Shown here: positions 16,471-24,956 of the stretch, one piece after another
Layout: every line of letters starts with the position of its first letter
How positions within the stretch are numbered: position 1 is the first letter of the stretch
IMG/VR virus record: IMGVR_UViG_3300024308_000024
Span: 1 to 64,000 of that record
DNA: 64,000 nucleotides
Source of the DNA: a virus
Direction: 5' to 3' (one strand)
Notes under the pieces: generated by a model
Seen by the model: only the letters and a program-made list of their open reading frames with translations
Databases searched by the model: none
Told to the model about the DNA's origin: nothing
Made by a program: the position numbers and the translations under genes

Positions 16471-17601
16471 ATGATTACAGTACAACAAATAAAATTCAAT
16501 GCTTTAGTTGCTTCCGCTAACTACCAATTCGTTAGTGCTGCAGTCGATCACACCAACATTCCTCACGAGTTAGAGGACGCGTTTATGCACGCGTACGGTA
16601 CGATGTTAACCAACGTACATGTTGGTCAAGCTGCATTACCAGCGGTGTTAGAGACCTGGATACCCTTCAGTGCCACACCAGAGCTGTTGGCAGACTTCTT
16701 CACCCGTATGGGTTTTGCGGTCTATATCCCGATGGTACAGACTATGTTGGATGGTTTTAAAGGAGCGGACTTAGAAATCCGCACAGGGGGTTATTTAGCA
16801 GGTATGGATACGGCAGCACAGACGATCGTGTCTGAGGAGTACCACTACAACCAGAACGGCACGATTGAAAATTTGTGTCATCTGTACAAGCTGAAGCACA
16901 CTCCAGTGTGGGCTAGTTTGTCAGAAGATTTTAAACGTCAGGTTGTAAAGATCCAAGCAGAGAAAGCACAACACTTCCTGCCTCTGTTTGAAACGTTCAA
17001 AACGGGTTTAAAAGCACTGCAAGCTGAAATGGCTCAGGTTGTAGAACAGGAGGAAATCAACGACGGTGAGAACATGTCCAACGACCTCACACCCTCGAGT
17101 GTTCACGAACAGCTAGTACAAGCTTTCCCCAATGCCGCAACAGAAGGATTCGACACTCCTCTGAGTCAGGTGGTTGAAGGTGTATCGACATTGTGGGGTG
17201 CTCCAGTTTACACCGTAAGGGACTTCTTGTCGCGTTTTAAAGAAGCGATGGAGTCAGAGGAGTGTCCTACGCCTACGCCGTTAGTGGTCTGGCAGTTACA
17301 GAAAGTGTTGGTGCATCTGTATTTTACAGACAGGCGTGTACTCTCCGGAATGGAACTGGCGCTACATGCAGTCTCAGGAAGAAACCCTGAATGTAGTCAT
17401 CGGTACAGTGCCGAAGAGTTGAAAAGTCGTAACTTAAACAAGTACGGAATTCGACTATATCTGGCTCCAAGCGGAACGTTCATGGGTCTGTTCAACGGGA
17501 AGCTAACGCATTTGGGTTTATCTAAACCTGAAGTCGAAGCCTTCGCTGAAGGGTCTTTTGATGCGGGCGCCACAGGCATCGTCAAAGAGCTTAAGTTTTA
17601 A
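16471..17601 (+). CDS. hypothetical protein, 376 aa, TVGDFL-family
   Basis: AAAAGGT upstream of ATG. Residues about 205-280 contain a 'VYTVRDFLSRF' segment, followed by a SP/TP-V helix, matching repeats in the genes at 19327 and 21522. The C-terminus (about 310-376: GIRLYLAPSG ... FNGKLTHLGLSKPEVEAF ... KELKF) matches the end of the 21522 protein (VYALHDGKLTYLGIAEPDVECI ... EPKL). A phage-specific paralogous family of unknown function. First gene under promoter motif C. Confidence 0.78.
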   Translation: MITVQQIKFNALVASANYQFVSAAVDHTNIPHELEDAFMHAYGTMLTNVHVGQAALPAVLETWIPFSATPELLADFFTRMGFAVYIPMVQTMLDGFKGADLEIRTGGYLAGMDTAAQTIVSEEYHYNQNGTIENLCHLYKLKHTPVWASLSEDFKRQVVKIQAEKAQHFLPLFETFKTGLKALQAEMAQVVEQEEINDGENMSNDLTPSSVHEQLVQAFPNAATEGFDTPLSQVVEGVSTLWGAPVYTVRDFLSRFKEAMESEECPTPTPLVVWQLQKVLVHLYFTDRRVLSGMELALHAVSGRNPECSHRYSAEELKSRNLNKYGIRLYLAPSGTFMGLFNGKLTHLGLSKPEVEAFAEGSFDAGATGIVKELKF

Positions 17602-17611
17602 TCACACAAAA

Positions 17612-17638
17612 AAAGAGAGGGGGCAAACACTCCCTCTG
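17612..17638 (+). terminator. weak hairpin
   Basis: AGAGGG / CCCTCT with a GGGCAAACACT-like loop and no T-run. Perhaps an attenuating hairpin before the short gene. Confidence 0.4.
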
Positions 17639-17672
17639 ATCGTTCTCCCATTCTCAATGAAGGAGTATAACC

Positions 17673-17774
17673 ATGATCGACTTTATAATCATCGCAAGTA
17701 CTGTATTAACTTTCTTTTTCACTATGGCTTATTTAGCACACCGCGACGCACGTCGTGTGGATTCTAAGGAGTAA
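17673..17774 (+). CDS. 33-aa single-span membrane peptide
   Basis: ATG at 17673 with an excellent GAAGGAGTATAACC leader; stop TAA at 17774. Residues 3-22 (DFIIIASTVLTFFFTMAYLA) form a hydrophobic span, then a positively charged tail (HRDARR). It is directly followed by another gene with an N-terminal span. Likely a small inner-membrane protein; no function known. Confidence 0.65.
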   Translation: MIDFIIIASTVLTFFFTMAYLAHRDARRVDSKE

Positions 17775-17780
17775 CGTGTT

Positions 17781-18200
17781 ATGCAAGACTATACGTATTT
17801 GGCGTTGTTCTTCGTTTGCGTCTTTCTTGTGTTTGCGTACTGGATTACTGTAAAACAAAGAAACAGGAAAGCCCAACAAGAAAGTGCGCTTAAGTTACTC
17901 ACTACAGTCCGCGACTGCTTGGCTGAGCTATACGAGTACGATCCACACCACACTCAGCTAGGTGCGTTTAAATACGCGCACTACGCGGTAGAACGCGGTG
18001 AGTACTTACTCGTCTGGGCTGACTCCGAGGTCTGTGCGTACTCGTGTGGTAAACTATTCTTCCGTGCTGAGTTCCCTGAAGACATAGACAGTTGGAAAGT
18101 AGAGACTGTGAAAGACTTTCAATTGCAGACGCGACTCAGTTGGGCTGGGATAGAAAACCTAACCGCTCGATTGAAACAACGTCTACGTCCGATGCAGTAA
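17781..18200 (+). CDS. membrane-anchored hypothetical protein, 139 aa
   Basis: Residues 5-23 (TYLALFFVCVFLVFAYWIT) form an N-terminal membrane span with a positive stretch after it (KQRNRK), implying a cytoplasmic C-terminal domain. Same architecture as the gene at 25488. AAGGAG at the end of the preceding small gene. No recognised domain. Confidence 0.75.
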   Translation: MQDYTYLALFFVCVFLVFAYWITVKQRNRKAQQESALKLLTTVRDCLAELYEYDPHHTQLGAFKYAHYAVERGEYLLVWADSEVCAYSCGKLFFRAEFPEDIDSWKVETVKDFQLQTRLSWAGIENLTARLKQRLRPMQ

Positions 18201-18227
18201 ACCCTTTAACTACATTAGGAGTACTCG

Positions 18228-18680
18228 ATGCGTAAAGTAAAAATGTCAGAGCTGTGTAAGCTTCCGATCGGCACGGTGTTTAGCACTCACGCTAAAGACT
18301 CAATGCCGTGTTTCAACCCACAGTTATTCATACTCTGCGAACGTAGCGGTGGCGAGAACGATTTCTATTATTTACCTGTACACGGACAGTTTGAGGGTAC
18401 CGATGACTTCGAAGACGATTTCAACGCTAACCTGAAACTAGACTCGGGTGAATCTGTAGCTATGGATGCGAATACAGTATACCGTTGGGGTATGTACGAT
18501 CCTGAAGAACTCTTCGTGGTCTTCGACAACAATGACGTAAAAAAGATCGTAATGGTGTTGTCATCAGCTCTGTTTGCTTTAGAGAAACAAAAAGCTGAAC
18601 TCGATACCGTAGCAGTAGAAGTCCGTGAGTTACCAGAGTCAGACAACAACTACGGGACGTTAGTGATCGTAGGCGATTAA
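18228..18680 (+). CDS. hypothetical protein, 150 aa
   Basis: TTAGGAG before ATG. The N-terminus (VKMSELCKLPIGTVF) recalls small phage proteins starting 'M..L..LP.GT.F', and the middle is acidic (DDFEDDF). No recognised function. Last gene before the large non-coding region. Confidence 0.73.
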   Translation: MRKVKMSELCKLPIGTVFSTHAKDSMPCFNPQLFILCERSGGENDFYYLPVHGQFEGTDDFEDDFNANLKLDSGESVAMDANTVYRWGMYDPEELFVVFDNNDVKKIVMVLSSALFALEKQKAELDTVAVEVRELPESDNNYGTLVIVGD

Positions 18681-18690
18681 ACAGGCATAG

Positions 18691-18720
18691 AGAGGGACCT
18701 TCCGTCCCTCTTCTTTTTTT
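18691..18720 (+). terminator. rho-independent terminator
   Basis: AGAGGGAC / GTCCCTCT stem followed by TCTTTTTTT. Confidence 0.85.
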
Positions 18721-19233
18721 GCCTCACCACGCGATCGGACCACGACGGACATGCCAGATTCCCACTTTCCCGATTTTGGGTCCGCCGCTATATGTAAATT
18801 AAAGAGCGATAGCTCTCTTATCTAAAAAACTCTTTTTCTTATTAAAAAAATTTTCTTATTAAATAAAATATATAAAAATCTATAGAAAATAGTCTTTAAA
18901 CTATTTTCTATTATTAAACATTACATAATATACTTTTACTAATGTAAAAATTTACATACTAACTTCTTATTCTATAGGCGAAAGAAATTTCGCTATAAAG
19001 AGCGGAGTGAGTAACTTGAGTTGAGGATACAGCGAGCGGGATTCTGACTGAAAGGAAGAATGAGCGAGTAGTAGCCGAAGACGAAAGGTACGAACGACAG
19101 CCTCACCGGAGTGAGCCTGAACGTAGTGATGAAGCGAACGAGGTCTTTGGGGAGGGGGGTCTAGGAGAGCTAGGGGGTCTGGGGGATGAGAACCTATAGG
19201 GGGGTAACCCCTTTAAAAAATAAACAATAATAA

Positions 19234-19258
19234 GGAAACCCTAAGAGGTTTCCGTTTA
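19234..19258 (+). terminator. hairpin terminator
   Basis: GGAAACC / GGTTTCC stem with CTAAGA loop, then GTTTATGCTGT, the same tail as several other terminators here. Confidence 0.6.
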
Positions 19259-19262
19259 TGCT

Positions 19263-19293
19263 GTCTGGAATCCATTTGAGATCTACATTATCC
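19263..19293 (+). promoter_or_regulatory. candidate phage promoter motif, variant D
   Basis: GTCTGGAATCCATTTGAGAT then CTACATTATCC. A divergent match to the motif (GGAA in place of CGAA) in the expected place between a terminator and the gene at 19327. Closest to variant E. Confidence 0.4.
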
Positions 19294-19326
19294 CTACGAG
19301 AATACTAAATCACTCGAGAGAGAGTA

Positions 19327-20202
19327 ATGATGTCCAGATACGACCATTTAAAGAAAACCTACCCCACGATAAACTTAGAAGCCTGCGAGGTTAGGCTAAC
19401 TAGACTACAAAGTCTAAGAGAACGACAGATACGTGAATTACAACGTTTAAGGATCGAAACGATAGGAGATTTCCTCACATACGTCCTACAACCTAAAGTC
19501 GTACTCTCTGGATTTAGAAAACGCACACTGGAAGAGTTTCGAATCCGGTGTTTAGATCGCTGTGGTGTCCACCTAGACCTTCACGACAACTGCGGTAAGC
19601 TTCCAGTAGAGAGTTTAGACCTCACAGGACTCCCTCAGGACGAGTTACTGCAGACTCTGTATCCTGGAATCGTTGTACGGAGAACCAAAGACCCACTGAC
19701 AGTATTACGTACGTTTAAACCGGTGTACAGTAAAGCGTTAAGTGAAGCGAGGTTAGTGACGGTAGGAGACTACTTACAAGAAACCCACGCAGCGCACAAA
19801 AAGACCCCGAAAGGCTTAGGAGCTAACTTCACTGAGTTTAAACACCAAACCTTACTGAAAGCCTGCTTCTTGCATTGCGGACTGACGGAGAAAGGAGAAA
19901 GTTTAATTTCTCCGAAGTTTAGCGTATTGGCGGATGAGATCTTCTTATACGAGCCATTCTGGAACTCTTTATTTTCGTTAGTTGTAGATGCTGGGTGTGG
20001 GGTGTATACAGACGAGAAAATGGAACAAGTGTACGTGTGGAATGGAACAGACGCTTTTGCGGGAATGGTAGGGCAGTATGCGACGCTGTTTCCTAAAGGT
20101 CTCAGTCTACCTTTAGAAGAGACAGTACAAGTGCCTGCGTTGAACTTAACACTAAAAACAATCGTTCCTCCGGGAACAAAAAGACCACTGTCTACGTTTT
20201 GA
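19327..20202 (+). CDS. protein with two alpha-CTD-like helix-hairpin-helix repeats, 291 aa
   Basis: Residues 37-85 (IETIGDFL ... LSGFRKRTLEEFRIRCLDRCGVHL) follow the pattern of the RNA polymerase alpha-subunit C-terminal domain (IHYIGDLV ... [20 protein letters not shown]). Residues 136-186 (LVTVGDYL ... LGANFTEFKHQTLLKACFLHCGL) repeat it. This suggests a helix-hairpin-helix DNA- or protein-binding role; it is pattern similarity by eye, not proof. The C-terminal part shares a GVY...E...VYVWNG segment with the next gene. Start at the first of two adjacent ATGs; GAGAGAGAGT precedes. Confidence 0.75.
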   Translation: MMSRYDHLKKTYPTINLEACEVRLTRLQSLRERQIRELQRLRIETIGDFLTYVLQPKVVLSGFRKRTLEEFRIRCLDRCGVHLDLHDNCGKLPVESLDLTGLPQDELLQTLYPGIVVRRTKDPLTVLRTFKPVYSKALSEARLVTVGDYLQETHAAHKKTPKGLGANFTEFKHQTLLKACFLHCGLTEKGESLISPKFSVLADEIFLYEPFWNSLFSLVVDAGCGVYTDEKMEQVYVWNGTDAFAGMVGQYATLFPKGLSLPLEETVQVPALNLTLKTIVPPGTKRPLSTF

Positions 20203-20226
20203 CAGTACATTCAGGAGTAAGAAAAA

Positions 20227-20586
20227 ATGACAACAGCTATACGAACGATGATTGAAGCGTCAGCCGCGATGTTAAAAGAACCGGTGGTGTCAACGGCGGT
20301 AGAACGTCGTAAAACCTATGGCGCGCTGCTTCTGAAGTATATAGAAGCGTTAGAGAACAACACCGCGTACAAAATGCTCCCTGCCGTAGAGTACCTCGTC
20401 TACGATTTGGGATTTGGGGTTTATATGAACGAGTTGGATGAGTTAATCATTCACGATGCGTATGAGATTCTTTACACGAACCTAGGTGACGTCTGTAAGC
20501 CGATTGGGGGTATGGGAGACGGGGTGCGGTGCGAATTCACTGGGTACATGCTAAGACAGCTGATTCCGCAAGTGCCGCAGGTATAA
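20227..20586 (+). CDS. hypothetical protein, 119 aa
   Basis: CAGGAGT upstream of ATG. The N-terminal two thirds is helical; 'LGFGVYMNELDELIIHD' (about 58-74) resembles the C-terminal segment of the upstream protein. Possibly a shortened member of the same family. Followed by a strong terminator. Confidence 0.72.
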   Translation: MTTAIRTMIEASAAMLKEPVVSTAVERRKTYGALLLKYIEALENNTAYKMLPAVEYLVYDLGFGVYMNELDELIIHDAYEILYTNLGDVCKPIGGMGDGVRCEFTGYMLRQLIPQVPQV

Positions 20587-20591
20587 TTACA

Positions 20592-20619
20592 AAGAGGAGA
20601 CCGAAGTCTCCTCTTTTTT
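20592..20619 (+). terminator. rho-independent terminator
   Basis: AAGAGGAGAC-CGAA-GTCTCCTCTT with six T overlapping the stem end. Confidence 0.88.
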
Positions 20620-20622
20620 GCG

Positions 20623-20653
20623 GTCTGGAAAGAATTACAGGCATACATTATCT
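20623..20653 (+). promoter_or_regulatory. candidate phage promoter motif, variant E
   Basis: GTCTGGAAAGAATTACAGGC then ATACATTATCTTC, directly after a terminator and before the HD-domain gene. Resembles copy H (ATTACAGATATATATTAT). Confidence 0.45.
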
Positions 20654-20690
20654 TCAAGAGAAACCACCTTTAACCCAGAAGGATTCAGGA

Positions 20691-21506
20691 ATGAACACAC
20701 AAGAACTCATTGAGATGTTAATGCGTAAATACGAATACGCGTACTCGATCTGTGATAAAGCGCATCAATTTGAACATACGTTGCAGGTATGCAAAACAGC
20801 ATTGGAGTTAAATCAGAAATTTGATTTAGGGATAGAGGAAAGGTTGATTGTTCCTCCTGCGTTGCTACATGACCTATTTACATGGAGTCGGAGTAACCAT
20901 CACTATCTCGCTCATAGCTTCTTTACGTTTGAACCTGCAAGTTGGTTAGTGAACAACTACACCCAGGAAGAACGTGAGTTAATGGGGTTAGCCGCACTGG
21001 AGCATCGCGCGAGTTGGAAAGGCGGATATAGTAGTCTACTGAGTGAATTAATCGCCACAGCGGATCGTGGAGATCCTCAGGACGTTGTGGAGATGATTCG
21101 TCGTGCTATCCAGTATCGCCGTAAACACAATCCAGAGATGTCAGCGGAAGTTCAAGTGATAGAGTCTCTAAAACATCTACGTGAGAAGTTCCATAGTGAG
21201 ACTGGGTATGCGGTATATCCTCCGCTGTATTTAAAAGTGTACGGTGAGTCCCTAAAGAAAAGAGACAACGTGTTGTTAGCTTTAACACCAGAGAGCGAAG
21301 AAGTTCAAACTGCATTAGAGTCGTTAGTGAAGAAGTTTCACCACACTAACGTTGAGTACGTGTTTTGTCAGGAACCTGGAATGGGTTTAGCACGTAAGTT
21401 TGAGAAAGACATCACCCCACAAGAAGGTACGTTGTTAGGTCGTTATGAGCGCACAAGACCTACCTCTATCGGTTCGGTGGAACATCCATTTAAAGATGTG
21501 AATTAA
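20691..21506 (+). CDS. HD-domain metal-dependent phosphohydrolase, 271 aa
   Basis: Start set at 20691 (GAAGGATTCAGGA before ATG). Metal-binding HD residues are visible in order: H25-QFE-H29, then LLHD (H60-D61), H71/H75 in NHHYLAH, H105 in ALEHR and D125 in IATAD. HD enzymes hydrolyse phosphomonoesters or phosphodiesters such as nucleotides or (p)ppGpp; the substrate here cannot be told. The C-terminal 100 residues are unrecognised. First gene after a terminator, likely with its own promoter. Confidence 0.82.
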   Translation: MNTQELIEMLMRKYEYAYSICDKAHQFEHTLQVCKTALELNQKFDLGIEERLIVPPALLHDLFTWSRSNHHYLAHSFFTFEPASWLVNNYTQEERELMGLAALEHRASWKGGYSSLLSELIATADRGDPQDVVEMIRRAIQYRRKHNPEMSAEVQVIESLKHLREKFHSETGYAVYPPLYLKVYGESLKKRDNVLLALTPESEEVQTALESLVKKFHHTNVEYVFCQEPGMGLARKFEKDITPQEGTLLGRYERTRPTSIGSVEHPFKDVN

Positions 21507-21521
21507 TTAAGGAGTATAAAG

Positions 21522-22865
21522 ATGACCAGAATAGAAAAGATAGAGTTATTGAGAACATTGGGTTGGTCTACTGAACAAGTAGCCCACTTCTTAAAAATCA
21601 CACTGATCCAAATAGACCGTATGTTACTTCTGTCTAACGTGGGGTGTGCTGACGCAACCACGATTGAAGATTACCTTACCGCAGGCTGGAGGTCTGCAGA
21701 GGTAGACTTGTACATTTCAGACGTGGTGTTGGCTGCAGCAGTTCGGTATGTACAGCCTGCTCACAAACTTACGACTTTGGGAATTCCTTCTGAGGTAACT
21801 ATAGCCGATCTAATCAACGAAAAGGAAGAAGGGAGCTGGAAAGAGCAAGCGGAATCTAACTTAGTGTTGCGAGTCGATGTACATCCGTCTTTACCAGAAC
21901 TGATCTACTCCTTAGACGAACTGAGAGACGAACCACTTGACGAACACGCGTTTTCTTATCTGAAAAAACAGTACCCTTTAGTGGACATACGAAAGTTTGC
22001 TACACAACTGGAATTGTCGCTCTGGGGGCAAGGTAGAGAAATTATCAGAACGTCCATCGGACGGTGGTTGATTTGGTTCGACGTGATGTGTAAACCGACT
22101 AACGTCACTCAGTCTTTCTTAGACGTAAATGCTGAAGTGTACGTCAAAATCGCCGAGTTCTTAGAGCTACAAGTCTGTACAGAAAATGGATTTAATTTCA
22201 TCCTACCTTACTGTCACGATATAGCCGAGAAACGTCGTTTAGAACGACATGAATTTGCCGTAGAACAACTGCGTAAAGCGGAACAGCGCGAACATGCTAA
22301 GTTGTCCCGTGTACCTGCTGCGGTGGTTAAACCAGCGGAAACCTACGTAAAGGTTTCAGTGGGTAAAAACGTCACTGCGTTGAGCGAAGAACAGTACGTC
22401 TTCTTAGCGACTCGTTATTCGGGTGTGGAATCTAAAAAGTTCCACACGTTGCTGGAAGAGGTAATTGGGCATAAGGTGTTCATCGAACAGGGGAAAGTTC
22501 CAACGGTGGGCGATTTTCTGTTGTGGTACCACGAACAACAAGAATCCTCCTGTCGTAGTTTCTCTCCCACTGTGCTCGAATATGGCAGAAAGATAATGCA
22601 GTATCTGTACCCTCCAGTGGAGGTTGTGGTTAACATCGAAAACACAAACATCTGCCGTACCACAAAGTTCACTAAGCGCGCCTTAGAAATAGGTCGGGAA
22701 TACGAACCGAAAATCAAGTTACTGCTATCGAAAGACTTCAGTGTGTATGCGTTACACGACGGGAAGTTGACCTACCTAGGGATTGCTGAGCCGGACGTAG
22801 AGTGTATTGACAACCCATTCTACCACACACCCGAGTTAGGTATTCTCAGAGAGCCTAAGCTTTAA
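21522..22865 (+). CDS. TVGDFL-family protein with N-terminal HTH-like segments, 447 aa
   Basis: TAAGGAG before ATG. Residues 10-36 (LRTLGWSTEQVAHFLKIT) read like a helix-turn-helix. Two copies of a repeat follow: about 145-220 (YLKKQYPLVDI ... TSIGRWLIWF ... FLDVNAEVYVKIAEFL) and about 290-370 (FLATRYSGVES ... PTVGDFLLWY ... FSPTVLEYGRKIMQYLYP). The C-terminus shares VYALHDGKLTYLGIAEPDV with the 16471 gene. A possible DNA-binding regulatory protein (inference); no known family. Confidence 0.75.
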   Translation: MTRIEKIELLRTLGWSTEQVAHFLKITLIQIDRMLLLSNVGCADATTIEDYLTAGWRSAEVDLYISDVVLAAAVRYVQPAHKLTTLGIPSEVTIADLINEKEEGSWKEQAESNLVLRVDVHPSLPELIYSLDELRDEPLDEHAFSYLKKQYPLVDIRKFATQLELSLWGQGREIIRTSIGRWLIWFDVMCKPTNVTQSFLDVNAEVYVKIAEFLELQVCTENGFNFILPYCHDIAEKRRLERHEFAVEQLRKAEQREHAKLSRVPAAVVKPAETYVKVSVGKNVTALSEEQYVFLATRYSGVESKKFHTLLEEVIGHKVFIEQGKVPTVGDFLLWYHEQQESSCRSFSPTVLEYGRKIMQYLYPPVEVVVNIENTNICRTTKFTKRALEIGREYEPKIKLLLSKDFSVYALHDGKLTYLGIAEPDVECIDNPFYHTPELGILREPKL

Positions 22866-22950
22866 TAAAAACACCAGAGACGAGTATTCATACCACCGAA
22901 GAAGAAAGTCTCTTAAAATCGATTCTAGACGCATTAAAAAAGGAGTAGTT

Positions 22951-23610
22951 ATGTTTTTAGTAAACTTCGTACCAGCAAACAGTGACGAGTACTCTACGGA
23001 CTCCAGTTACGCAAGATCGATGAACGAACTGGGAAAACTCTTAGGAATCCAGGTACAGTCAGAGCACGCAGAAAATTTCGTAGTCTCTGTAACCTTCAAC
23101 GACACCTCGATAAACACTAACATTGGTGTTCTGGTTACTCGCATGGGTGTGAAGGGTGTTTGTCTCACTATTTCTGGACGATATCGCGACATGCCCGCGT
23201 ATACAGTCGCGGAATTGTGGTTGCGGTATTGTGGGTTGTTTGGAGACCATCGAGTTGACCCTGACGCAGTGAGCGTATTGCGTCGTTATACCCTTTTATT
23301 GAAAGAGCTGAACCGTAGTCCGATTCGAGACGAGATCCACGACGAGCGACTCCTAGCCTATGCGGCTAAGAACAAACTAGGTCTGCTCCGCCACGTCAGT
23401 TTACCACGTTTATACTTTCTGTATAGCCAGATTTCTTTCGTTTCGGTGCTTCAGATCAACATGGCTGAAATCTGGTCAAAGGACTTACGAATCGTGGTTC
23501 CAACTGAAAACGAAGCGTTAAACATTATCGCATCCGACGAGATAGGGATCTTTAGCCCTGACTTAGTTAAGCCTTTGTTTGAGCCTATTACACTGGAGTT
23601 AGAGAAATGA
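22951..23610 (+). CDS. hypothetical protein, 219 aa
   Basis: AAAAAAGGAG before ATG. Alpha/beta N-terminus, C-terminal helical part. No recognised domain. The stop overlaps the next start (ATGA). Confidence 0.75.
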   Translation: MFLVNFVPANSDEYSTDSSYARSMNELGKLLGIQVQSEHAENFVVSVTFNDTSINTNIGVLVTRMGVKGVCLTISGRYRDMPAYTVAELWLRYCGLFGDHRVDPDAVSVLRRYTLLLKELNRSPIRDEIHDERLLAYAAKNKLGLLRHVSLPRLYFLYSQISFVSVLQINMAEIWSKDLRIVVPTENEALNIIASDEIGIFSPDLVKPLFEPITLELEK

Positions 23611-24029
23611 GTAACGTGTTAGATACCTGGTTCCGTAATGGAGTCTGTACGATTGAGTTCAAACTGGAGAACGAAGCCCAGCGTGAGTTTGCAGTCGCGT
23701 TAGCAAGTTCGATGTATCGTCAACCCATGCCAACGGTGGTGCCCGCTGGTCTGATCGTGCAGAGTGCGAGCGCGCTTCCTATGGATAGTTCGCGTAAGCT
23801 AACTTTTCTGACGTTACAGCGTTTGCTACATGCGTCAAACTTCGGCCAGTATCCACAGTTGATCGCAGAAGCTCAGAACTTGATTGCTCTGGACTTAGAC
23901 GGCAGGTTAGATCGTACCAGATCTTTAGCGGTGCTGGTCTCTACTTACGAGGAGGCCTTGGAGAACGCACCTGAAGAAGTAAAACAGGCCATCCAAACCG
24001 TTCTGAACCATTTGGATAAACACAATTAA
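23607..24029 (+). CDS. hypothetical protein, 140 aa
   Basis: Translationally coupled to the upstream gene. Begins with a strand-rich segment, then helices; soluble-looking. No recognised domain. Confidence 0.73.
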   Translation: MSNVLDTWFRNGVCTIEFKLENEAQREFAVALASSMYRQPMPTVVPAGLIVQSASALPMDSSRKLTFLTLQRLLHASNFGQYPQLIAEAQNLIALDLDGRLDRTRSLAVLVSTYEEALENAPEEVKQAIQTVLNHLDKHN

Positions 24030-24058
24030 TTTAACCCATAACCGAAAAGGAAACTCCC

Positions 24059-24349
24059 ATGAGTCAATTCGTATTACCAGAAAAAGTACGTCCGTTCTTA
24101 GTGGACTCCAAAGCCACTTTAGTCAAAAGCAAAGACGGTTGGATGTTGGAATTCTCCGACGGTATTTTCTTAAAACTAAACAAAAGTCAGTTACCGGAAG
24201 GTGCAAAACATCGTCAGGTGGTGTCGTTTGACAGCGAGTTTAAATTTGCATCAGCGACTACCGCAGAACCGTTACGTCCTACAGGGACTGCAGCAGGCCG
24301 TAGTCCGTATCCATCTAAAGCGGAACGGGAAGCCAACCGCTTCGCTTAA
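24059..24349 (+). CDS. hypothetical protein, 96 aa
   Basis: GAAAAGGAAA before ATG. A small strand-rich N-terminal domain (TLVKSKDGWMLEFSDGIFLKL) and a disordered, basic C-terminus (SPYPSKAEREANRF). No recognised function. Terminator follows. Confidence 0.72.
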   Translation: MSQFVLPEKVRPFLVDSKATLVKSKDGWMLEFSDGIFLKLNKSQLPEGAKHRQVVSFDSEFKFASATTAEPLRPTGTAAGRSPYPSKAEREANRFA

Positions 24350-24362
24350 CGTACAACATACA

Positions 24363-24388
24363 GAGAGAGCTTCGGCTCTCTCCTTTTT
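24363..24388 (+). terminator. rho-independent terminator
   Basis: GAGAGAGC-TTCG-GCTCTCTC followed by CTTTTTG. Confidence 0.85.
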
Positions 24389-24413
24389 GTCGGTTTGATT
24401 TAGGAGTGAGGGA

Positions 24414-24956
24414 ATGTCGATTATTTTTACGGCCGATGGAGTTTTGTATTCAGACTCTCAAGGCGAGTACATTGAGGAGCGTGGTGCTGAGCCTGTACTT
24501 TTTAAGGCACAGAAACTATTCACCACGGAGTGTAAACGGTTAGCGTACGGCGTAGTGGGAAAGAGTCTTTCCAAAGACACACACCTTGCACTACAAGAGT
24601 TCTTGATTGCTGCGGTGAGAAATATCGAGTTAGGGAAAGTCGAGGCAGAGTCCATTCCAGAAGGACTGAAAAAGTACTTTGAAGTTGTTGGCTTGCTGGT
24701 TATTTCTGCAAAACAGGCGTACGTGATGGAGTTAGGTTGTTTGGTGGTTTCTCCTGTAAACTACAACATCTGCGGAAGTGTGTTTATGGAAATGCGTGTG
24801 TTGTTAAACGCGGGTGTTAAACCACTGGAAGCTTTGGAGTGGGTGTTCCAACATAACCCGACGGTCTCTGGTCCTGTCTGTAGTATCAGTAGTAAAAAGC
24901 TAAAGCCGATGATCAGTCAAGTATTTGACGAGGAGGAGTCTGATGTTTCTGTATAA
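24414..24956 (+). CDS. proteasome/HslV-like fold protein (tentative), 180 aa
   Basis: TAGGAG before ATG. The order of features resembles Ntn hydrolases of the proteasome beta/HslV type: IIFTADGVLYSD near the N-terminus (compare HslV 'GDGQ'), KLF...RLAYGVVGK (about 33-50), a central 'LLVISAKQAYVMELG', and 'ICGSVFMEMRVLLNAGVKPLEALEWV', like the family's GSG...A...L and EA(L/A) helix. The first residue after Met is Ser, which could act as nucleophile after Met removal. Similarity by eye only; it may be an inactive or unrelated protein. Confidence 0.5.
   Translation: MSIIFTADGVLYSDSQGEYIEERGAEPVLFKAQKLFTTECKRLAYGVVGKSLSKDTHLALQEFLIAAVRNIELGKVEAESIPEGLKKYFEVVGLLVISAKQAYVMELGCLVVSPVNYNICGSVFMEMRVLLNAGVKPLEALEWVFQHNPTVSGPVCSISSKKLKPMISQVFDEEESDVSV

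Larger units (their letters stand above)
18723..19326. other. 600-bp non-coding region, candidate origin
   Basis: No gene fits here. From left to right: a GC-balanced 80 bp; an AT-rich block (about 18811-18975) with an 11-bp inverted repeat at 18882-18911 (ATAGAAAATAG / CTATTTTCTAT), a near-perfect palindrome ATGTAAA-AA-TTTACAT at 18942-18957 and a hairpin GCGAAA-GAAA-TTTCGC at 18978-18993; a purine-rich stretch with repeated GAGCGA/GAACGA words (about 19000-19145); and five G-tracts of four to six G at 19149-19204. This combination resembles a replication origin or other DNA-structure locus, but no initiator-site repeats were proven. Confidence 0.5.

Noticed and set aside
22866-22950. Possible short peptide before the gene at 22951 (ESLLKSILDALKKE)
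   Set aside because: The frame looks peptide-like but has no ATG, GTG or TTG start; left out.
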